A stretch of DNA of 28,811 bases from Succinatimonas hippei (GTDB lineage Bacteria > Pseudomonadota > Gammaproteobacteria > Enterobacterales > Succinivibrionaceae), in assembly GCA_004557545.1 (NCBI GenBank), contig SFGV01000022.1, forward strand, positions 1 to 28,811. Reading direction: 5' to 3'. A model generated the notes under the pieces. That model had not been told where the DNA came from, searched no databases, and was given only the letters and a program-made list of their open reading frames with translations. The translations under genes and the position numbers were made by a program. Shown piece by piece: positions 5,979-15,530 of this stretch (positions are counted from its first letter, which is position 1; each line of letters opens with the position of its first letter).

Positions 5979-8855
5979 ATGGAAAATCTAAAGCCTGAGC
6001 AGTACGCGAGGATAAGAAAGGTCGCGCTTGACGCTTTCAGATGGATGGAAAAGACCTCCCCGCTTTGCGAGGATGTGGCGCAGAACGCCGACAAGGCCGA
6101 GACCAGGCTTCTTTCTTTGGCAAATTGCGCCGCGTCATTTGCCACGGTAAGCGCGCATCCGTCGACCATTGGCGTGTTCGGCGCATCCCAGGCCGGCAAA
6201 AGCTATCTTGTAAACACATTGTCTGCAGGCGGTGACAAGCTCACCACCAACTGGGGCGGCAAAGAGATAGATTTCCTTCAGCTGGTAAACCCCACGGGCA
6301 ACAACCATGAGGCCACCGGGATCGTAACCAGGTTTACCCATGTCACGGGCAAGCCGCTTGAGTCTTCATCCAAGATCTATCCTGTTGAGCTTAAGATCAT
6401 GAGCGCCGTTGAGATAGCGATGATCCTGGTCAACTCCTTTAATAACGATCTTAATTTCACCAGTGAGGAAAAACAGGCGATCAATGAGAGTCTGTATACC
6501 GATGAGGCTCTGTTATCCCATGTAAAAAGGGTCGCCGGTGATGAGCGTTTTACGCTTGGGGAGAATGAGAGATCTCTGGTAGGACCTGATGATGTGGTGG
6601 CGCTTGCCAACTATATCCACGATAAGGCCGATCTGTTTGACCTTGCCCGTCAGAAAGCCGATGGAGCCTTCTGGTCACAGGTGCGCCGTGTCGCGCCAAA
6701 GCTCAACGCCGAAGGCGTCTGTGAACTGTTCAGCGTGCTCTGGGGCAACCTGGCCTCATGCTCGATAGTCTTCAAAAAGATCGCCGCTGAGCTTTCAAGA
6801 CTCAAGGGCGCGCGTGAAGTCTTTACGGGAATTGACTCCTTTGTCGCCGATGACGAGGTAAACGGCCAGATGTGCCAGAAGAAGTTTACCGTCAACAACA
6901 TCGAGACCGTCAGCAATCTCTTTGAAGGCGCCGGCAACCCCATTGATGTCGCCATGCTCAACGACGAGGGGCAGGTTGAGGTAGTGGAGAAGGTCGATTT
7001 TGCCTGTCTTGCCGCCGCGACCATCGAGCTTATATTCCCGCTCAATCAGAAGGGCAGCGCGGGTGATTTTGATATTCTGGATTTCCCGGGAGCCCGTGAG
7101 CGTAAAAAGATCGCCTATGTGAATTTTAAGGATGATGAGACCGGCAACCGCTCTGAGTTAGAAGAGGGCGGAACCACCAAGTACATACGCAAAAACGGGC
7201 CTGAGATGCTCCGCCGCGGCAAGGTAGCCTATATCTTTGACCGCTATACCCGTGACAGAGAGGCCGATATCCTGCTTTTGTGCCTCAACACCTTCAATCA
7301 GGCCGAGGTCACCTCGCTCACCCCGATAGTCGAGGGCTGGATAGCCTCCAATATAGGCGAGGACAGCACCGCCCGCGCGAGAGCTTTGAAGAGTCCCTTT
7401 ATCTGTATTCTCACAAGATGCGATCAGACCATCGAGTTTGATATCAACCGTGAGCTTGGCACCGTGAGCGGATCCTTCAAGTTCATCTCCAACTGCTTTG
7501 AGAACTTCAGCAGCAGCACCTGGCTTAATGACTGGGATGGCCGTCCGTTCAGCCAGATCTTCTTCGTAAGAAGCCCGGGCTACAGCGACAAAGTGTTCCA
7601 AATGGATGGCAATAACAAGGAAATTTCGCTGGGTGACTGGGTTACCAAGAACAGCAAGCTCAGGATAGCTGACGCGGTAAAAGAGTTCCGTGACGGGGTA
7701 TGTCAGGACAAGATGGCCTCTCAGGTCTCGGTTACCGCGCAAAAGGCCTTTGATGAGATGATGAAACCTAATGACGGCGGCATCACGCTCATCAAGTCCT
7801 TCATCAAAGACAATTTCACGGGCTACACCGAAAGCCGCAACCGCATGGATGAGAAGATCCTCCACATGGCCGATGAGGCCGCGGCGTTTGTTACCAAATA
7901 CGCCGGAGCCGAGAGCGGAGCCAAGCGCTCTGACGCGCTTTTAAAGGCCAGACAGCTCAGTGAAGGGCTTTTGCAATGCGATGACATCGCCTGCGTCCAG
8001 GGTATGATCCGCTCCATGCTTGAGCTTGACGATGACGTGATGCGTGAGCGTTATCTTAAGGATTATGTAGAGTACAAGAACGCTCCGCGTTTTGCCCTCA
8101 TCTGCATGGAAATGCTCGATGAGAAGATAGCCGGGCTTTCATCAGGCGCAGGCTTTGACGCGCTCTTTGAGACGGTAAACTCCGCCTGGGAGAGCGGCAT
8201 GAGCAACTACACCAGATTTGATAACTCAAAGCGCGGATACTCGTTTTTCTATGACAAGGTAAAGGGGCGCTGGCTTAAGCCCGGCGCCGAGCTTCGCGAC
8301 CGTTTCTCCGCTCTTATGCGCAATCTCTCGCAGTCACTGCTTGACAGCGCCGTAAGCATGGATTTGCGGCACCGCCTTACGGACGCTCTGGAGATAAACG
8401 AGAAGGAAGGCAACAAGCAGGGAGATATGGCGGCAAAGCAGGTGAGAACCGCCCAGCAGATGATCTCTGGCTTCTTCTGCTTCTTAGGATATGACACGAG
8501 CTTAAGACCTAAAAATCTCGCGCTTTCAAGACGCTCTGAGGTGACAGGCGATAAGACTGATGACGACAGGCCGCTTTTTGGGGAGAAAATAGAAAACGCC
8601 ATTGAAAAGGACGGAGATGAGAGCAGCGTGAGCACGCTGCCTCTGGTCTCAGATGAACTTATGGCCGGCAGCGGCAGACATTATCTTGAGGATTTCCTCT
8701 GGGCTCTGTCAAACCTGATGTGCAGCAAGAACCTTGCTATAGACAGTCCCTACAAGTTCTCAGATGATGTACAACACGAAATAGACACCATCGCGGGAGA
8801 GTTTGACGAAATATCAGCTCATAAGAGCTCCGGTGGTCAGAGCGCAGAGGATTGA
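5979..8855 (+). CDS. srfC: SrfC-like dynamin-type GTPase (putative virulence factor family)
   Basis: The 958-residue product has a GTPase P-loop GASQAGKS at 68-75, a G3-like DFPG at 368-371 and a G4-like TRCD at 479-482. This pattern is typical of the SrfC/Virul_Fac family, which resembles dynamin-like GTPases with a large insertion between G1 and G3. The NHEATGIVTRF segment after the P-loop is a likely switch I region containing the threonine. The rest is long and helical, without predicted membrane segments or signal peptide, so it should work in the cytoplasm, perhaps at the membrane. The start is supported by GAGGAGGG at 5964-5971, seven bases before the ATG. SrfB and SrfC always appear together in known srf loci, which suggests that they act as a pair. 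Family call is secure; activity and target are not known. Confidence 0.88.
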   Translation: MENLKPEQYARIRKVALDAFRWMEKTSPLCEDVAQNADKAETRLLSLANCAASFATVSAHPSTIGVFGASQAGKSYLVNTLSAGGDKLTTNWGGKEIDFLQLVNPTGNNHEATGIVTRFTHVTGKPLESSSKIYPVELKIMSAVEIAMILVNSFNNDLNFTSEEKQAINESLYTDEALLSHVKRVAGDERFTLGENERSLVGPDDVVALANYIHDKADLFDLARQKADGAFWSQVRRVAPKLNAEGVCELFSVLWGNLASCSIVFKKIAAELSRLKGAREVFTGIDSFVADDEVNGQMCQKKFTVNNIETVSNLFEGAGNPIDVAMLNDEGQVEVVEKVDFACLAAATIELIFPLNQKGSAGDFDILDFPGARERKKIAYVNFKDDETGNRSELEEGGTTKYIRKNGPEMLRRGKVAYIFDRYTRDREADILLLCLNTFNQAEVTSLTPIVEGWIASNIGEDSTARARALKSPFICILTRCDQTIEFDINRELGTVSGSFKFISNCFENFSSSTWLNDWDGRPFSQIFFVRSPGYSDKVFQMDGNNKEISLGDWVTKNSKLRIADAVKEFRDGVCQDKMASQVSVTAQKAFDEMMKPNDGGITLIKSFIKDNFTGYTESRNRMDEKILHMADEAAAFVTKYAGAESGAKRSDALLKARQLSEGLLQCDDIACVQGMIRSMLELDDDVMRERYLKDYVEYKNAPRFALICMEMLDEKIAGLSSGAGFDALFETVNSAWESGMSNYTRFDNSKRGYSFFYDKVKGRWLKPGAELRDRFSALMRNLSQSLLDSAVSMDLRHRLTDALEINEKEGNKQGDMAAKQVRTAQQMISGFFCFLGYDTSLRPKNLALSRRSEVTGDKTDDDRPLFGEKIENAIEKDGDESSVSTLPLVSDELMAGSGRHYLEDFLWALSNLMCSKNLAIDSPYKFSDDVQHEIDTIAGEFDEISAHKSSGGQSAED

Positions 8856-8860
8856 AGATT

Positions 8861-10033
8861 ATGAAACTTGAACCTTTTGAGCAGGGCGCGGTAAAAGACG
8901 GAACCATTGAACCCAGAGGACCAGGCAGATGTGTCCTTACCATCAATAACGCGAGGATGGTCAAGGACTCAGGGGATAGCGGGGTAAAGCTAAGATTTAA
9001 AAAGTTTAACGATGACAGCGTCATCGACGGTACAGCAGATCCTCAGATCGCCGAGCCTAAAGCCGGAGGCCGCTTAAATCAGGTGGTGTTTGAGCTGGGA
9101 TCTGATGTTACCAACGCTCTGGTGCGCAACCTGGGCACTGAAAATGTGCTTGATGTTGAGGTTGAGGGGCTTGGTAACTGCAGAACCGCGGTGCTGGGTG
9201 GACTCACCCTTGGCGATAAGAAAGCCGAGCCAAAGGAGATTGCCCCCTTCGCGCCTCCCCCAAAAGAGCCACAGCCAAAGCAGGAGGAGAGCGTAAAACC
9301 CGCTCAAAGCGTACCGCCAGCTTCTGAGAAAAAAGGACATGGAGGACTTATCGCTCTCATCATCGCTCTTGCGCTGCTTCTGATCCTCTCAGCGCTCGCC
9401 GCGTGGTGGTTCCTGTTTCGTGGCGCCGATGAGACCAGGAACGCGCCAGAGACTGCACAGCAGGAGCAGAGCGCTCCCAAAGACAACGCTGACGCGGGCG
9501 ACGCTGATAAACAGGCCACTGACGGAGCTGCGCAAAATCAGAACGCGCAGAGCTCAGATCAGGCTGATGACAATACTCAGAACGCCGCGGATCAGGGCAC
9601 ATCTTCGGCTAATGCCTCTGACAACGCGCAAAACGCCAACGCCTCTGACGCGGCGCCTGCGGCCGGAACGGCGGATGGAGCAAACACCTCCTCGAGCGGC
9701 GGGTCGGTGTGCTCGGTGAGCGCCTCTGGTGATGATCAGGCGCTTTTAAAGGGCTGTCTTGCCACTAACCCTGATGACAAGACCCTGATGGGACTTGCCA
9801 AGGACGCGCTTTCAAATAACCGCTGCAATGTTGGCGTAAGACTGCTTACCAGCCTTGGCAGATCCGGAAAACAGGATTTCGCGCTTTATTACGCGAAGCT
9901 TGCCGATCCTAATACCCGCGACGCGTCGGCCTGTATCAAGAAGGACGCCCAGGGCGCGAAATACTGGTATCAGAAAGCGCTTGACGCCGGACAGAATGAT
10001 GAGGCAACGCAGGCTTTGGAGAAACTCAAGTGA
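8861..10033 (+). CDS. Single-pass membrane protein of the srf cluster with disordered periplasmic linker
   Basis: The ATG at 8861 (390 residues) is preferred over the in-frame TTG at 8852, which overlaps the srfC stop; AGAGG lies about 10 bases before the ATG. Residues 1-115 form a compact, probably beta-rich cytoplasmic domain. A proline-rich stretch (128-155) leads to a membrane helix at about 161-186 ending AAWWFLFRG. A linker of about 95 residues made mostly of A, N, D, Q and S follows. The last 105 residues have several cysteines and end in a Sel1/TPR-like helix pair (GAKYWYQKALDAGQNDEA). Topology should be N-in, C-out by the positive residues before the helix. I do not recognise a named family. 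Its place between srfC and a secreted vWA gene, with a 4-base overlap, argues for a structural link between cytoplasm and periplasm. Confidence 0.75.
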   Translation: MKLEPFEQGAVKDGTIEPRGPGRCVLTINNARMVKDSGDSGVKLRFKKFNDDSVIDGTADPQIAEPKAGGRLNQVVFELGSDVTNALVRNLGTENVLDVEVEGLGNCRTAVLGGLTLGDKKAEPKEIAPFAPPPKEPQPKQEESVKPAQSVPPASEKKGHGGLIALIIALALLLILSALAAWWFLFRGADETRNAPETAQQEQSAPKDNADAGDADKQATDGAAQNQNAQSSDQADDNTQNAADQGTSSANASDNAQNANASDAAPAAGTADGANTSSSGGSVCSVSASGDDQALLKGCLATNPDDKTLMGLAKDALSNNRCNVGVRLLTSLGRSGKQDFALYYAKLADPNTRDASACIKKDAQGAKYWYQKALDAGQNDEATQALEKLK

Positions 10034-11958
10034 ACACAACCATAAAAATAACGGCGCTGTGCGCCGTGCTTACATGCTGCGCTGTTTCCTACAGCGCGCC
10101 GCTTCTTATGGAAGGCAAGAAGACCATCTACCAGAGAGTGCTTACCACCCCCTCGTGCGTACTCAAAAAAGATAAAAGCGCCAAGGGAGTTCCGGTACCG
10201 GCCTTTACCCGCTATTACGTGTATGAGCGCGATGGCGATACGCTTAAGGTAGGGCCTGACACCTCTGACAAGATCTCAGGATACATTGACGTCTCGTGCG
10301 CCGTTGACTGGAAGGCTCAGACCGCGCTGGTTTTCACAAACCCGGCGGGGCGTGACCGCGCAATAATCTTTGACAAAAAGGACAATTTGCAGAAAATCAT
10401 CGAGTCCAAGGATCCCGCACCCCACGTTGACGCCCTGAACAAGTCGCTTGACGCCTCAGGCAAGGCGCCAGGGGTAGTGGCGCGCGAGCCTGCTGATTAC
10501 ACCGATATCTCAAAGAATTTCTATCTTCTGCCGGTGCTCTCCTCAGAGGAGACCATGTTTGATGACGGATCCTATGCCCGCGAGCTTGAGATCGCCTCGG
10601 TTACCAAAGAAGGGATAAAAGGCGCGTCTGACAAGTCAAAGGCCGATCCCGCCAAGATCAAAACCTTTAAGGCGGCTCTGGTCTTCGTTATAGATTCCTC
10701 AATCTCGATGCAGCCGTATATCGACCGCACCAAGCAGGCCATCAGCACCATTTACAAGAAGCTTGAGGCCGAGCATCTGCAGTCCTCGGTGCAGTTCGGT
10801 CTGGTGTCCTTCCGCTCCAACACCAAGGCGGTGCCGGGGCTTGAGTATGACTCAAAGCTCTATGTGAACCCGGGGGAGGCCAACAGCGCGGAGGATTTTG
10901 ACAGGAAGCTCAAAACTCTCTCCCAGGCCAAGGTTTCATCGGCGCTCTTTGACGAGGACGCCTACGCGGGCATCAACACCGCGCTCTCAAAGGTCAGCTG
11001 GAAGGACTATGGCGGAAGGTACATCGTGCTCATAACCGACGCCGGAGCCATCGGCGGATCCGATAAGCTCTCGACCACCGGGCTTGACTCAAAGGAGCTC
11101 AGGCTTGAGGCCGAGAAGCAGGGCGCCGCCATCTACGCCCTGCATCTTCTGACACCCTCAGGCCAGAAGGCCAAGGATCATGACAAGGCCAAAAGCCAGT
11201 ATGAGGATCTGACCTTCAACAAGATCCTGCAAAAGCCACTTTACTATCCGGTGGAGGCAGGAAGCGTCGACTCATTTGGCAGGATGGTGGACAGCCTTTC
11301 AGACTCCATCGCCTCTCAGGTCAAGGCGGCCTCGCTGGGCAAGAGCGGGGCGGGCTCAAACACCTCATCAGACGGGGCCAAGGATGACTCGATGGATGAT
11401 GACACCAGGCTTTTAGGTCACGCGATGATGCTGGCGTACTTAGGTTCTGTCAACGGCACCGTTCCGCCTGATTTCTTTAAAGGCTGGATCTCCGACAGGG
11501 ATCTCAAGGCTCATAACAAGATCTCCGCCGAACCCGTGGTGCTTTTAACCAAATCCGAGCTTTCTGATCTTAAAGACATCACAAGCAGGGTGCTTGAGTC
11601 AGCCAACAAGGGGCTGCTTGACGCCGATCAGATGTTCTCGCAGTTGCGCTCAATAGCCGTCTCAATGGGACGCGATCCAGCCGCGCTTAAGAAGGCTGAC
11701 GCGCTCAAGCTCGGTCAGATGGGGCTTTTTGGTGAATATCTTGATGATCTTCCTTACAAGAGCCGTCTGCAGGAGCTTGACGAGCAGACCTGGATGTCCA
11801 TGGGACCTGACGAGCAGAACCGCGCCATTGAGGATCTGGAGCAGAAGCTGCGTTATTACCAGAAGTGCAATGATGACGCCAGCAAATGGATCAAGCTTGC
11901 CGATGACGCTCAGGCATCAGAGGCGGTATACCCGGTTCAGCTGGAGGCTCTGCCCTGA
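10030..11958 (+). CDS. Secreted von Willebrand factor A (vWA) domain protein
   Basis: The GTG at 10030 overlaps the previous stop in a GTGA, a common sign of translational coupling. The 642-residue product starts with a signal peptide of about 22 residues ending SYSA, followed by an SH3-like region (about 30-95: GVPVPAFTRYYVYERDGDTL). The vWA domain spans about 215-425, with an intact metal site motif DSSIS at 222-226 and the conserved late aspartate in LITDAGA (D337). A serine- and aspartate-rich hinge near 440-460 leads to a helical C-terminal region of about 180 residues. No membrane helix follows the signal peptide, so it should be soluble in the periplasm. vWA domains with an intact metal site usually bind a partner protein; the second vWA protein of the cluster (15531-17090) or the FGE-fold protein are candidates. 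Confidence 0.82.
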   Translation: MNTTIKITALCAVLTCCAVSYSAPLLMEGKKTIYQRVLTTPSCVLKKDKSAKGVPVPAFTRYYVYERDGDTLKVGPDTSDKISGYIDVSCAVDWKAQTALVFTNPAGRDRAIIFDKKDNLQKIIESKDPAPHVDALNKSLDASGKAPGVVAREPADYTDISKNFYLLPVLSSEETMFDDGSYARELEIASVTKEGIKGASDKSKADPAKIKTFKAALVFVIDSSISMQPYIDRTKQAISTIYKKLEAEHLQSSVQFGLVSFRSNTKAVPGLEYDSKLYVNPGEANSAEDFDRKLKTLSQAKVSSALFDEDAYAGINTALSKVSWKDYGGRYIVLITDAGAIGGSDKLSTTGLDSKELRLEAEKQGAAIYALHLLTPSGQKAKDHDKAKSQYEDLTFNKILQKPLYYPVEAGSVDSFGRMVDSLSDSIASQVKAASLGKSGAGSNTSSDGAKDDSMDDDTRLLGHAMMLAYLGSVNGTVPPDFFKGWISDRDLKAHNKISAEPVVLLTKSELSDLKDITSRVLESANKGLLDADQMFSQLRSIAVSMGRDPAALKKADALKLGQMGLFGEYLDDLPYKSRLQELDEQTWMSMGPDEQNRAIEDLEQKLRYYQKCNDDASKWIKLADDAQASEAVYPVQLEALP

Positions 11959-12719
11959 TGGAAACGGCGCTTAGGGCGCTCTCTCTTTCCTACACCTACA
12001 AAGGCAAAGAGGGTTTTTGCGTAGCTTTGCCTGAGCTTGAGCTCAAGGAAGGCGAGATCACCGCTCTGACCGGAGTCTCGGGCAGTGGAAAATCCACACT
12101 GCTCGAGTGCCTGGGACTTTTGCGCCCGGGCTTTGAAAGTAAGCGCTTCGAGGTCTGCGGAGAGGATCTGCGTGACAGGACACACCGTGAGCTTTCGCTT
12201 ATCCGATCCTCCGTGATGGGCTTTATGCCACAGCAGGGCGGACTTATTCCTTTTTTGAGCGTAAGGGGGAATCTTGAGGTGGCGTTCGATCTGGCCGCCG
12301 CCTCAAGAAAGCGGCTTGGAATTGAGATCCCCTCAAGAAAAAACGCTCTGGCGTCCGCGCTTGAGATGTGCGCTCAGCTTGGGATCAGCGATTATCTTGA
12401 ACGCTATCCAAAGGAACTCTCAATAGGTCAGGCCCAGCGCGCCTCCTTCGTGCGCGCCAGCGTACACACCCCAAAGGTACTCTTTGTCGATGAGCCGACA
12501 TCTGCGCTTGATCCGCCAAGAGCCTTTGAGCTTTTCACCAAGATAAAAGATCTTGTTAGCGAAAAGAGGATCGCCGCGCTGGTGGTAACCCATGACACGC
12601 TGCTTTCAAAAAAATGCGGCTTTGTAAGTTGCGCGTATGACCGATCAAGGAGCAGCGAGAGCAAAAGCGTCTTTTGCTATGCCAGCTCTGACAAAAAGTC
12701 TGACGGGGAGAGCATATGA
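11958..12719 (+). CDS. ABC transporter ATPase, LolD/MacB type
   Basis: The 253-residue protein carries Walker A GVSGSGKST at 39-47, signature LSIGQ at 154-158 and Walker B with VDEPTSALDP (D178, E179). The ATG shares its A with the preceding TGA, and the gene ends in an ATGA overlap with the permease gene, so ATPase and permease are clearly one unit. Length and motifs place it with the MacB/LolD/FtsE group, whose members drive mechanical work across the envelope rather than substrate passage through a pore. The signature is LSIGQ rather than LSGGQ, a mild variation. The H-loop is present (VVTHDT). The role is probably to pull on or release a periplasmic or lipoprotein part of the srf assembly; that is inference. 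Confidence 0.87.
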   Translation: METALRALSLSYTYKGKEGFCVALPELELKEGEITALTGVSGSGKSTLLECLGLLRPGFESKRFEVCGEDLRDRTHRELSLIRSSVMGFMPQQGGLIPFLSVRGNLEVAFDLAAASRKRLGIEIPSRKNALASALEMCAQLGISDYLERYPKELSIGQAQRASFVRASVHTPKVLFVDEPTSALDPPRAFELFTKIKDLVSEKRIAALVVTHDTLLSKKCGFVSCAYDRSRSSESKSVFCYASSDKKSDGESI

Positions 12720-13909
12720 TCCTCTCGCTGGCTCTATCTGATCTTAAAGCCGACCGCCTGATGAGCCTTTGCGCAGTGGCGGCGATGACTGCGGTCATCG
12801 CTCCTTTGTTACTGCTTTTTTCCCTGCGCTACGGGATCTTAACCTCGCTTGAGAACAACCTTAAAAACAGCCCTTCCAATCTTGAGATCAGGATGCTTTC
12901 AGGCTATGAGCTTAATCAGGACTTTTTTGATGAGATGAGAGCCGATCCTGACGTCGGGTTCATAGTCGGTGTTACAAGAGCGTTATCCCTGACCTCCGAT
13001 CTCATGGGCAAAGGCCGGGTGAAAACCATGGTTGACACCGTGCCGACCGCAAAAGGTGATCCGCTGTTTAATTTCTCAAAGGTCGCGGATCTTAAAGACG
13101 CCCAGAGCTGTGTTTTAACAGCCTCACTTGCCAGTGACCTTAATGTAAAGGTGGGGGATAGCGTAAAGCTTGCCATCTCACGCACGGTTGATGGCAGTCT
13201 GCAGAGCACAGCAAGAGTCTTCATTGTCAGAGGAGTACTTAAAAACGCGGCGGCCGGAGGGGCGCACATCTACCTTACGCTTGACGTGATAACCGCCATG
13301 GAGGACTGGCGCGACGGATATGAGCCATTGCTTTTCTCGGATGGCTCAAAGCCCAACACCGTGCGCAAGACCTATTCAAAGGCGAGGATCTACGCAAAAG
13401 ATCTCAACAGCCTTGAAAGACTTTCCAAAAAACTGCGTTCGCGTTTTAACATCTCTGACAAAAGCTCAGAGGTTGACAATATCCGCGCCATCGCCTCGGT
13501 TTTAAACTTCATATTCATGACCGTGGCCTTAGTTTCGGTGACCGGGGGAGCGCTCTCGCTGGGCGGGCTTATCTTATCCTCAGCCTCGCGCAAGGCGCGC
13601 GCGTACAGCATGCTGCGTCTCATAGGACTGCAGCCGCGCGGGGTTATCGCCCTCATAGCGCTTGAGGATCTGATTTTAGGTGCGCTCGCCTTCGTGCTTT
13701 CTTTGATCCTCTACTCCGCGGGAGCCATCGCGTTTAACAGCCATTTCTCGGCCTTTGTCTCAGAGGGCGCCGTGATCTGTTCGCTCACGCCTGAGCATAT
13801 TGTTCTGGCGTTTTTTATCTGCGAGCTTGTGTGCGCGATACTCTCTTTAGCCGTAGCGAGGTTCAGGGTGCTTTCCTTTACGCCCGCGGCCGCGCTCAGG
13901 GAGCTTTAG
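12716..13909 (+). CDS. MacB/FtsX-family permease
   Basis: This 397-residue protein has the MacB/FtsX layout: one membrane helix near the N-terminus (about 15-40), a periplasmic domain of some 220 residues, then three helices at about 260-290, 310-335 and 360-385. The segment SVTGGALSLGGLILSSASRK, followed by SMLRLIG, is the typical mechanotransmission and coupling-helix part where FtsX-type permeases contact the ATPase. It is translationally coupled to the ATPase gene through ATGA. The periplasmic domain contains VKTMVDTVPTAKGDPLFNF, similar in placement to the MacB periplasmic core. With only one permease gene it probably works as a homodimer, as MacB does, not as a LolC/LolE pair. It has no membrane-fusion partner of the MacA type nearby. 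Confidence 0.83.
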   Translation: MILSLALSDLKADRLMSLCAVAAMTAVIAPLLLLFSLRYGILTSLENNLKNSPSNLEIRMLSGYELNQDFFDEMRADPDVGFIVGVTRALSLTSDLMGKGRVKTMVDTVPTAKGDPLFNFSKVADLKDAQSCVLTASLASDLNVKVGDSVKLAISRTVDGSLQSTARVFIVRGVLKNAAAGGAHIYLTLDVITAMEDWRDGYEPLLFSDGSKPNTVRKTYSKARIYAKDLNSLERLSKKLRSRFNISDKSSEVDNIRAIASVLNFIFMTVALVSVTGGALSLGGLILSSASRKARAYSMLRLIGLQPRGVIALIALEDLILGALAFVLSLILYSAGAIAFNSHFSAFVSEGAVICSLTPEHIVLAFFICELVCAILSLAVARFRVLSFTPAAALREL

Positions 13910-13910
13910 T

Positions 13911-15530
13911 ATGAAAGGAAAACTTTTTTACGCGCTTACGCTCATTCTCGCGACCTCCTCATACGCGATGGCCGCGGATGATCCTTACAATCCAAACCCC
14001 GGCAAGGATGACGTTACGGTATCAATGCCATGTAACGCCAGCATGACCTTCGTAAAGGTATATACCTCACCTGACAGCGACAAGTTGCGCGACAAGTCTT
14101 TCAGATCGGGACTTTCAGACAGCGAGAGTCCTTTTGCCCAGAATCCGGCCGCTTCATATATACAGGGCGGCTTTCATGACAAGGGCGGGTACTACTACCT
14201 CATGGGCAAATATGAGGTGATGCAGCGCCAGTATGAGGCGCTCTCTGGCAAGTGCAAGGAAGGAGAGCCATCAAAGCGTGAGCTTTTGCCGGTTGTAAAC
14301 ATATCCTGGTTTGACGCGATGCAATCAGCCCGTGTTTACTCAGACTACCTGCAAAGCGCCAAGGACGCTCCTATCTCAGGCAAATCCCGCGGGTTTGTAA
14401 GACTGCCCACTGACGCCCAGTGGGAGTTCGCCGCGCGAGGCGGGCTTAAGGTCTCAGCAAGCCAGTTTGAGGCGAGACTGCCCCCTATGGAAGGCGAGCT
14501 TCGCGACTACGCCTGGTTTCAGGGCAGTAACAGCTCAAATGGCAGGCTCAATCTTCCTGGCAGGCTCAAACCAAATCCGCTTGGGCTTTATGACATGTTC
14601 GGAAACGCTCAGGAAATGGTGCTTGATCCCTTCAGCGCCACCCGCACCGGGCGTCATCACGGTCAGGATGGCGGAATGACGGTGCGCGGCGGCGGATTCC
14701 TTACCCCGCAAAATAGCATTACCTCCGCTCTGCGCACCGAAAAACCTTATTTCGTGGGATCAGCTGAGCTTAAGGCCAAAGATCTTGGCTTCAGGCTGGC
14801 GATAGGCACCGTGGTCGCCTCAGATCCCAATGATGTAAAAGCCCTGAACGCTGAGGTGCAGAAGCTTGGCAATGAGGAGACGACCGGCTCGGCCTCAGGC
14901 GCGAAGGACGGCACCATAGACAAGCTCAACGGCATCATCGCCAAAAACCGCAAAGCCATGGACGAGGTGAAACAGGAGAAGAGCTCGCTTGAGAAGAGCA
15001 ATGAGGTTTTAAAAGAAAACAATCAGGAGCTCACCGGTGAGCTTGAGAAGCTGCGCGAGCAGATGGTTGATGTCAACGCCTCAAAAGACGAGATGCGCGA
15101 TGTTGCGGTGACCGCGAATTTAAGATTAGGCGGTTTTTTGTGCCGCACCATGACTGATGAGTATTCGACTATGCAGTACTTTGAGAAGACCTCGGAGATC
15201 TTAAAACCGCGCTGCAAGGACGGAACCGAGCCTTTTTGCAAATCCTATCAGGCCGCAAGCTCAAGCGCCCAGAAGTCAAAAAAAGCCCTTGAAATGCTTG
15301 CGACATACTATGGCGACACTCTGACCGAGGCTGCCAATACCTATGATTTAAAGCTCTTTCAAAAACAGCTTCCGCTCTCAAAGACCGCCATGGCCAATAC
15401 CAATTTCAGCGCTTATATCGACATGTACTACAGTCACCTCAAATCTTTCCGCAAGATTGGATCTGACAACGCGAAAAACCAGGAGCTGTGGATTAAACAG
15501 TGCCATTCGCTGGTAGAGGGGAAAAAATAA
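13911..15530 (+). CDS. Secreted FGE-sulfatase-fold (SUMF1) protein with C-terminal coiled coil, non-catalytic
   Basis: The 539-residue product begins with a signal peptide ending YAMA. Residues about 35-305 show the formylglycine-generating-enzyme fold: YYLMGKYEVMQRQYEAL, LPVVNISWFDAM, RLPTDAQWEFAARGG, NPLGLYDMFGNAQEMV, VRGGGF and DLGFRLAIG. In true FGE enzymes two cysteines follow the RGGSF motif; here that part reads GGGFLTPQNSITSALRT, without cysteine, so sulfatase activation is unlikely. Many such domains serve as binding or structural modules. A coiled coil at about 335-400 is followed by a helical tail of 140 residues with three cysteines. AGGGAG at 13898-13903 lies 7 bases before the ATG. 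It should work in the periplasm as a scaffold or ligand-binding part of the srf assembly. Confidence 0.83.
   Translation: MKGKLFYALTLILATSSYAMAADDPYNPNPGKDDVTVSMPCNASMTFVKVYTSPDSDKLRDKSFRSGLSDSESPFAQNPAASYIQGGFHDKGGYYYLMGKYEVMQRQYEALSGKCKEGEPSKRELLPVVNISWFDAMQSARVYSDYLQSAKDAPISGKSRGFVRLPTDAQWEFAARGGLKVSASQFEARLPPMEGELRDYAWFQGSNSSNGRLNLPGRLKPNPLGLYDMFGNAQEMVLDPFSATRTGRHHGQDGGMTVRGGGFLTPQNSITSALRTEKPYFVGSAELKAKDLGFRLAIGTVVASDPNDVKALNAEVQKLGNEETTGSASGAKDGTIDKLNGIIAKNRKAMDEVKQEKSSLEKSNEVLKENNQELTGELEKLREQMVDVNASKDEMRDVAVTANLRLGGFLCRTMTDEYSTMQYFEKTSEILKPRCKDGTEPFCKSYQAASSSAQKSKKALEMLATYYGDTLTEAANTYDLKLFQKQLPLSKTAMANTNFSAYIDMYYSHLKSFRKIGSDNAKNQELWIKQCHSLVEGKK

Noticed and set aside
6650..7045. 131-codon minus-strand open frame inside srfC
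   Set aside because: Antisense shadow; rich in S, T, A and L as expected from reversed codons.
7158..7865. 235-codon open frame on the minus strand inside srfC
   Set aside because: It is fully antisense to a recognised GTPase gene; the frame is open through the codon bias of srfC, and its translation shows no family motif.
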